From: JAVBSN01 sp031556525
Lineage (GTDB): Bacteria > Bacillota > Clostridia > Lachnospirales > Lachnospiraceae
NCBI GenBank assembly: GCA_031556525.1
Contig: JAVBSS010000012.1
Span: 94,654-158,653 of the forward strand
Length of the DNA stretch: 64,000 nucleotides
Reading direction: 5' to 3'
Made by a program: the position numbers and the translations under genes. Under the pieces are notes generated by a model. That model searched no databases and was not told the origin of the DNA. It saw only the letters and a program-made list of their open reading frames with translations. Positions 60,422 to 64,000 of this stretch are shown in pieces; within the stretch, counting starts at the first letter, position 1, and the number at the start of each line of letters is the position of its first letter.

Positions 60422-60451
60422 TTGACAAATATACAATATTTATTATATACT
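60422..60451 (+). promoter_or_regulatory. promoter of tRNA-Leu
   Basis: TTGACA (60422-60427), 18-base spacer, TATACT (60446-60451). A second candidate -10, TGGTATAAT (60461-60469), lies closer to the tRNA but has no matching -35. Confidence 0.7.
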
Positions 60452-60478
60452 ATCTTTTGCTGGTATAATTACTAGTAA

Positions 60479-60561
60479 GCGGATATGGCGGAATGGCAGA
60501 CGCATCAGACTCAAAATCTGACGGGTTCACGCTCGTGTGGGTTCAAGTCCCACTATCCGCA
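60479..60561 (+). tRNA. tRNA-Leu (anticodon CAA)
   Basis: 83-base class II tRNA. Acceptor GCGGATA (60479-60485) pairs with TATCCGC (60554-60560), discriminator A. Anticodon stem TCAGA/TCTGA holds the loop CTCAAAA, anticodon CAA. A long variable arm (CGGG...CTCG) and the T-arm GTGGG-TTCAAGT-CCCAC are complete. CCA is not encoded. It reads UUG codons. Confidence 0.97.
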
Positions 60562-60569
60562 TTGTTTTT

Positions 60570-60611
60570 GCTTTCAACATTGTTTGTTAACAGTATTGAA
60601 AGCTTTTTTAT
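60570..60611 (+). terminator. terminator of tRNA-Leu
   Basis: Arms GCTTTCAA (60570-60577) and TTGAAAGC (60596-60603) with an 18-base loop and a T-run (60604-60609), 9 bases past the tRNA. Confidence 0.85.
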
Positions 60612-60625
60612 TGTAATAAACTAAT

Positions 60626-60652
60626 AAGAACAGGATATACCATCCTGTTCTT
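60626..60652 (-). terminator. hairpin, probable terminator of the lipoprotein gene
   Basis: Perfect arms AAGAACAGGAT (60626-60636) and ATCCTGTTCTT (60642-60652), loop 5 bases. The following minus-strand bases are only partly T-rich. It lies 23 bases after the lipoprotein stop and may also back up the tRNA terminator. Confidence 0.6.
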
Positions 60653-60675
60653 TAATAATATTATTGGTTAATTAC

Positions 60676-61110
60676 TTAATCTACATACTTATCGTTATAT
60701 TCACATATTCCACCTTCCAAATATATTCGTTCTGGAATGATTTGACCGGTACCACAATTTACTGCATAAAAATTTGAAGTCACGTCATGATCAATTTCAT
60801 TATTATAGTAGTGACGTTCATGAAACCAAAAAATATAATATTCCTGATTGTCAGAATATTTCTCAAACTCTAAAACCATGGTTTGATAGTTATCATCTGA
60901 ATTATTATTCTTGTTGCCCTCATAACCCCATAACTCTTCTGTATCACTGAAAGAAAATGTTGATATACTATCTTGATTATCAGAATATATATTATTCAAC
61001 AACTGTTCTATAGCTTCATTTTTTGAAACAATGGGTTCATTATTTAATGCATTACAAGAACACAATATAACTATTATTAAAGTACATAAAAGTACTAATA
61101 TCTTTTTCAT
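60676..61110 (-). CDS. putative lipoprotein, unknown function
   Basis: A 144-residue protein. A signal sequence (MKKILVLLCTLIIVILCSC) ends in a lipobox-like ILCSC, so Cys 19 may be lipidated and the protein held on the outside of the membrane. The rest is acidic with aromatic residues (EYYIFWFHERHYYNNEID). Start: ATG 61110 is preferred to the GTG 15 bases earlier since it begins the signal peptide. It follows the 119-residue gene by about 20 bases. Family not recognised. Confidence 0.7.
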   Translation of the reverse strand: MKKILVLLCTLIIVILCSCNALNNEPIVSKNEAIEQLLNNIYSDNQDSISTFSFSDTEELWGYEGNKNNNSDDNYQTMVLEFEKYSDNQEYYIFWFHERHYYNNEIDHDVTSNFYAVNCGTGQIIPERIYLEGGICEYNDKYVD

Positions 61111-61131
61111 AATGAATTCACTCACTTCTTA

Positions 61132-61491
61132 TTACACTTCTGTATTTTTTGATAGTGCATCTATATATAAATCAATATCAGATTCTGTTAAACAATTACC
61201 TTCTTCATCTAATTCTTCCAACTTATTTAACACACTAGCAATTGAATCACATTGATTATCGTCGTATTCAAATAATTCTGTAAACCAAATAGTATTTACC
61301 CAATCTATTAACTGGTTTAAAGTGATTTTATTTTCTCTATAAGATGATAATAGGTTAATTACATCCGTTGTATAAATCTTTTCTGGATTTTCTACACATA
61401 TCGTAATAAAATCTCCTCCTAACTTTTCAACAAGTTGGCTTTTAGATAATTCAAGTTTTTTAAACATTAATAAATATTCGTTTGTCATCAT
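61132..61491 (-). CDS. unknown acidic soluble protein, 119 residues
   Basis: Mostly helical by composition (LMFKKLELSKSQLVEKLGGD; SIASVLNKLEELDEEGNCL), no signal peptide or membrane helix. AAGGAG precedes two ATG codons in a row. It lies just upstream of the lipoprotein gene with the same direction. Helix content and charge resemble small immunity-like or contact-dependent proteins, but I cannot name a family. Confidence 0.65.
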   Translation of the reverse strand: MMTNEYLLMFKKLELSKSQLVEKLGGDFITICVENPEKIYTTDVINLLSSYRENKITLNQLIDWVNTIWFTELFEYDDNQCDSIASVLNKLEELDEEGNCLTESDIDLYIDALSKNTEV

Positions 61492-61547
61492 ATTCTACTT
61501 CTCCTTTGAATGAACAAGATTTCCAATCATTCTCGGAAACCACCGCT

Positions 61548-62114
61548 TTATTGAAAACTTACAACTCCTGTTTCAACATCATATTTTCCTGAAATAATCT
61601 GTACCTTTCCTTGTTTTATAAGGTTATGTATAATAGGACTACTTTTTACTCTAGTTACACTATTTGCTATATTGCTATCTATTGCTTCTTCTAAATCATT
61701 AGCATTTTTAATTATTGGTCTAATCTCTTCTATGACTGTTCTTAAAAATCCCTCTGTTATATTATTTTTCATCGATGCCGCTACTGCTCCGCACTGTGTA
61801 TGTCCCATAACAAGAATAACCTTTGCTCCCAAATTAGCACATCCAAATTCAATACTTCCTAGATCAAAATCACTAATAATATTTCCTGCTGTTCTTACTA
61901 CAAACAACTCACCAATTCCAACACTAAAAATATGCTCCACTGCCATTCTTGAATCTGAACACGTTACTACAACTGCGTATGGTTTCTGTCCATATTTCGT
62001 TATATATTCTCTTGTTTTAATGAAGTTATTTGCTGGATTAGAATCAGAATCTATATATCGTATATTTCCTGCCTTTAATAATTGTATAGTTTCTTCTAAC
62101 GTATATTCTGTCAT
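61548..62114 (-). CDS. beta-class carbonic anhydrase
   Basis: A 188-residue zinc enzyme interconverting CO2 and bicarbonate. Zinc ligands C52 and D54/R56 dyad (VVVTCSDSRMAVEH), H105 and C108 (MGHTQCGAV), and VRTAGN are all present, so it should be active. The short length matches prokaryotic beta-CA of the clade with GHTQCG. No membrane part. AAGGAAG precedes the ATG. It likely supplies bicarbonate for carboxylations. Confidence 0.94.
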   Translation of the reverse strand: MTEYTLEETIQLLKAGNIRYIDSDSNPANNFIKTREYITKYGQKPYAVVVTCSDSRMAVEHIFSVGIGELFVVRTAGNIISDFDLGSIEFGCANLGAKVILVMGHTQCGAVAASMKNNITEGFLRTVIEEIRPIIKNANDLEEAIDSNIANSVTRVKSSPIIHNLIKQGKVQIISGKYDVETGVVSFQ

Positions 62115-62189
62115 GTTATGCTTCCTTTTGCCTCATTTATAATGCCTACTCTTCAAATACTGTTAAAATTATTATACACATATCTTCAT

Positions 62190-62555
62190 TTAAAGCAATG
62201 AAAGTTTATCAATTGCTTCTTGTTTATCTGACACAAAATATACATTTCTACCTTGATTACTTTCATATATAAAATCCTTTAATGGTTTACTAGTATATTT
62301 TGAAAAATCTCCATAGACGGCAAATTTTATATTATAGTTTATAAATTTTTGCAATATTTCACCAGCTAGGCAAGTGCTGAGAACAAAAAATTCTTCTGTA
62401 AGCGCCTCTTTATTTATAACTATTTTATTACTTTCAAAATCATATTGTATAGTCATAACTAAATCTAATGCTGACTGTACATCGGTTATTATAACTTCAT
62501 TACTTTCTATATCTGCAATGGTGATATTATTATGTTTGATTGAATTTATACTCAT
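62190..62555 (-). CDS. DUF4180-family protein
   Basis: A 121-residue soluble protein. The layout (VIITDVQSALDLVMTIQYDF; LAGEILQKFINYNIKFAVYG; SKPLKDFIYESNQGRNVYFV in near-form) matches DUF4180, a family of unknown role with STAS-like secondary structure. AGAGGAAG precedes the ATG at 62555. It lies 23 bases after the sortase gene, likely on the same transcript. Confidence 0.82.
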   Translation of the reverse strand: MSINSIKHNNITIADIESNEVIITDVQSALDLVMTIQYDFESNKIVINKEALTEEFFVLSTCLAGEILQKFINYNIKFAVYGDFSKYTSKPLKDFIYESNQGRNVYFVSDKQEAIDKLSLL

Positions 62556-62578
62556 TTTATCTTCCTCTAAATTTTTAT

Positions 62579-63439
62579 TTACTTTATCTTCTTAGCCACT
62601 ACAACATAACGACCTTCATCTGTATGATATGAACATGTAGATAGCGTTAATAGTACATCTCCATATTCTGCATCAATCTCAGTATCATACGGAGTTAATC
62701 TCTTGCAATTATCTACATAGTAATCAAACTCTTCTTGATTATTAGCTTGTACAAATTGATAATATTTAAAATTAGTATCTTCTTCATTATATATTTGCGA
62801 TCTAAATGCCGCTATTACTTCATAAACTCCATCTTCATATACTGTATCAAATGTAAATGTCTTATGTTCTTTATAGAAATCATAATCCTCATACTTAAGT
62901 ATATCATGAAACATAGTACCCGCCTTCATATTATGTCCATAGATTATAATATTTGTAGTGTACTCTTCATCATATTCTTTTATGGTAGGATTATATATTC
63001 CTAGGTTGGATGAAGCATCAACAAATAATGTTCCATGTGTAGCACTTTGTTTCTCAAAATTTCTTCTTAAATAATATTCTTCATCCTCTTTGGTCTGAAC
63101 AACAGGATAATCAATATGAGTATCATTGATTGTTAACCAACCAATAAAATCATTATTTTTATTATATATATCACTAAACTTTTTCTGTATATATTTTCCA
63201 TCAACTTCAACATATAATTCTTCTTCATGTTCTACATTGATTTCTGTTGGTGTATCAATAATCAATTCTTTTAGCGAACTAAATTCTCTTTCACTTTTGG
63301 CATTACCTAAATAGTATATGGCTAAATATCCTCCACAACCCAAGGCAATACATATAAATATTGCAGATAATATATTATATATAACTAATCTTTTGTTAAG
63401 CTTCTTTTTGGTTTTTCTTTCTTTTGGTTTATTGCCCAT
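62579..63439 (-). CDS. srtB: class B sortase
   Basis: A 286-residue transpeptidase that links secreted proteins to the cell wall. Basic cytoplasmic tail (KPKERKTKKKLNKRL), one membrane helix (about 18-43), and a sortase B domain with H169 (IYGHNM), C269 (TLSTCSY) and R277 (EGRYVVVA). DNDFIGWLTI-like text (NDFIGWLTINDTHIDYPVVQ) is characteristic. AGGAGA precedes the ATG at 63439. No protein with a sorting signal (NPxTG or LPxTG plus helix and basic tail) is in the window, so its substrates are elsewhere. Confidence 0.93.
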   Translation of the reverse strand: MGNKPKERKTKKKLNKRLVIYNILSAIFICIALGCGGYLAIYYLGNAKSEREFSSLKELIIDTPTEINVEHEEELYVEVDGKYIQKKFSDIYNKNNDFIGWLTINDTHIDYPVVQTKEDEEYYLRRNFEKQSATHGTLFVDASSNLGIYNPTIKEYDEEYTTNIIIYGHNMKAGTMFHDILKYEDYDFYKEHKTFTFDTVYEDGVYEVIAAFRSQIYNEEDTNFKYYQFVQANNQEEFDYYVDNCKRLTPYDTEIDAEYGDVLLTLSTCSYHTDEGRYVVVAKKIK

Positions 63440-63465
63440 AACATCTCCTCTATATAATATGCCTA

Positions 63466-63506
63466 ATAAATTATAAAGAGAGACAATCTGCCTCTCTTTA
63501 TAATTT
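63466..63506 (-). terminator. terminator of the NUDIX gene overlapping its stop codon
   Basis: Perfect 15-base arms (63468-63482 with 63492-63506), 9-base loop. On the minus strand the stop TAA lies at the base of the stem. The stem is symmetrical A+T/G+C rich; the T-run that follows is short (TTTATTAG). Confidence 0.75.
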
Positions 63507-63957
63507 AAAAATATTTCTTAGAACCCCATAAGTTATTATGCTTTAAATCCATATATTCACTATATGCTTCTTCTAACATCTGTTTTTCATTAGGAAACTT
63601 AAGCAAATGATATGCTTCATGATACTTATAATAACCTGAATCAACAAAATATTCTTCTTTTTGTGGTTTACTATAATAACTGTCAGCCATCATCAGATAC
63701 CAATGAACATCTTTGTTTACTACATCAAACGTTGTATTGAAAGTATAATTACTTTTACCAATATACTTAATTATTGAGGCATTAACTCCCGTCTCTTCTT
63801 TCACTTCTCTAAGAGCAGTTTCCTTATATTCTTCGCCTTCTTCGACCGTTCCCTTAGGTAACACCCATCCTTCATACTTGTTCTTGTAGTTCTTGTATAA
63901 TAACAAAACTTTTCCTCTGAAGATTACTACACCACCACAGCTTGTTGCTTCAATCAT
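63505..63957 (-). CDS. NUDIX hydrolase
   Basis: A 150-residue pyrophosphohydrolase. The Nudix box GTVEEGEEYKETALREVKEE-TGV is complete (G-x5-E-x7-REVxEExGV). The domain starts almost at the N-terminus (SCGGVVIFRGKVLLLYKNYK), so it resembles diadenosine polyphosphate hydrolases or small housekeeping Nudix enzymes. AGGAGG precedes the ATG at 63957, which overlaps the stop of the upstream gene (ATGA), so the two are coupled. Substrate unknown. Confidence 0.92.
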   Translation of the reverse strand: MIEATSCGGVVIFRGKVLLLYKNYKNKYEGWVLPKGTVEEGEEYKETALREVKEETGVNASIIKYIGKSNYTFNTTFDVVNKDVHWYLMMADSYYSKPQKEEYFVDSGYYKYHEAYHLLKFPNEKQMLEEAYSEYMDLKHNNLWGSKKYF

Positions 63958-64000
63958 TGCAATTCCTCCTGCAATTTATTTGGTGTATCAAAAACTAACA
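63954..64000 (-). CDS. C-terminal end of an upstream gene (partial)
   Basis: The last 14 codons (LVFDTPNKLQEELQ) are open to the right edge and end in TGA (63954-63956), overlapping the NUDIX start as ATGA. The NUDIX ribosome binding site AGGAGG lies inside it. The overlap makes a real gene likely; the product cannot be named. Confidence 0.5.
   Translation of the reverse strand, partial: LVFDTPNKLQEELQ

Noticed and set aside
1..64000. Prophage, transposon or plasmid origin
   Set aside because: No integrase, transposase, capsid, replication or toxin-antitoxin gene was seen; content is largely housekeeping.

Overview
The window is A+T-rich DNA with dense, short-spaced genes and strong AGGAGG-type ribosome binding sites. 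It looks like a chromosomal segment of a low-GC Gram-positive bacterium of the class Clostridia, most likely a Lachnospiraceae relative. This rests on the rpmF-plsX-rnc-smc-ftsY block, the pta-ackA-yceD order, the ACT/PFL-family pair, the condensation-protein/DUF6320/hydrolase trio, a class B sortase and a proofreading-deficient Pol I. I see no phage, transposase, CRISPR array or plasmid gene. Almost everything is transcribed leftwards (minus strand); the only plus-strand genes I support are a DAHP synthase (about 11.8-12.8 kb) and a tRNA-Leu(CAA) at 60.5 kb.

Layout from left to right. 0-2.5 kb: the start of an rRNA cytosine methyltransferase cut by the window edge, a small alarmone synthetase and an M23 peptidase. 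2.5-11.3 kb: seven closely spaced genes that look like one operon (deoB, pdp, a D,D-carboxypeptidase, a phosphoesterase, an L,D-transpeptidase, punA, mtaD), mixing nucleoside salvage with cell-wall maturation. 11.3-11.7 kb: an unusual intergenic array of short hairpins in the leader of that operon; two more units of the same family lie in the tyrS leader (28.8 kb). 11.8-15.1 kb: DAHP synthase, then four small membrane-protein genes, three of which share an unrecognised N-terminal domain. 15.2-18.9 kb: HAD hydrolase, alpha/beta hydrolase, DUF6320 zinc-ribbon protein and condensation-type acyltransferase. 19-25.6 kb: a MATE exporter, then an FtsX-type ABC transporter with its own two-component system. 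25.7-27.5 kb: three paralogous membrane proteins. 27.5-34.7 kb: tyrS, pepD, a PFL-family protein, an ACT protein, a WalJ-like metallo-hydrolase and a serine hydrolase. 34.8-36.1 kb: two unknown genes.

36.3-50.1 kb: a housekeeping block of a corrinoid-activator-like ferredoxin/ASKHA protein, ilvA, ftsY, smc, rnc, plsX and rpmF (with a consensus promoter), then glpK, yceD, ackA and pta. 50.2-56.4 kb: a diguanylate cyclase coupled to an enlarged FtsA-like protein, and a tandem P-II protein next to a duplicated DUF1538 membrane protein. 56.5-60.3 kb: coaE, polA and an orphan zf-HC2 protein. 60.4-64 kb: tRNA-Leu, a lipoprotein, an unknown protein, beta-carbonic anhydrase, a DUF4180 protein, sortase B, a NUDIX hydrolase and the last codons of another gene.

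The most unusual signal is the family of leader hairpins. They have a 13-nt loop (GAGGU-NN-U-NN-CGA in the transcript sense) on stems whose sequence changes but keeps pairing, next to extended -10 promoters. They precede two unrelated genes, deoB and tyrS, and I do not recognise them as a known riboswitch or T-box. All family assignments come from reading motifs by eye; no database search was run.
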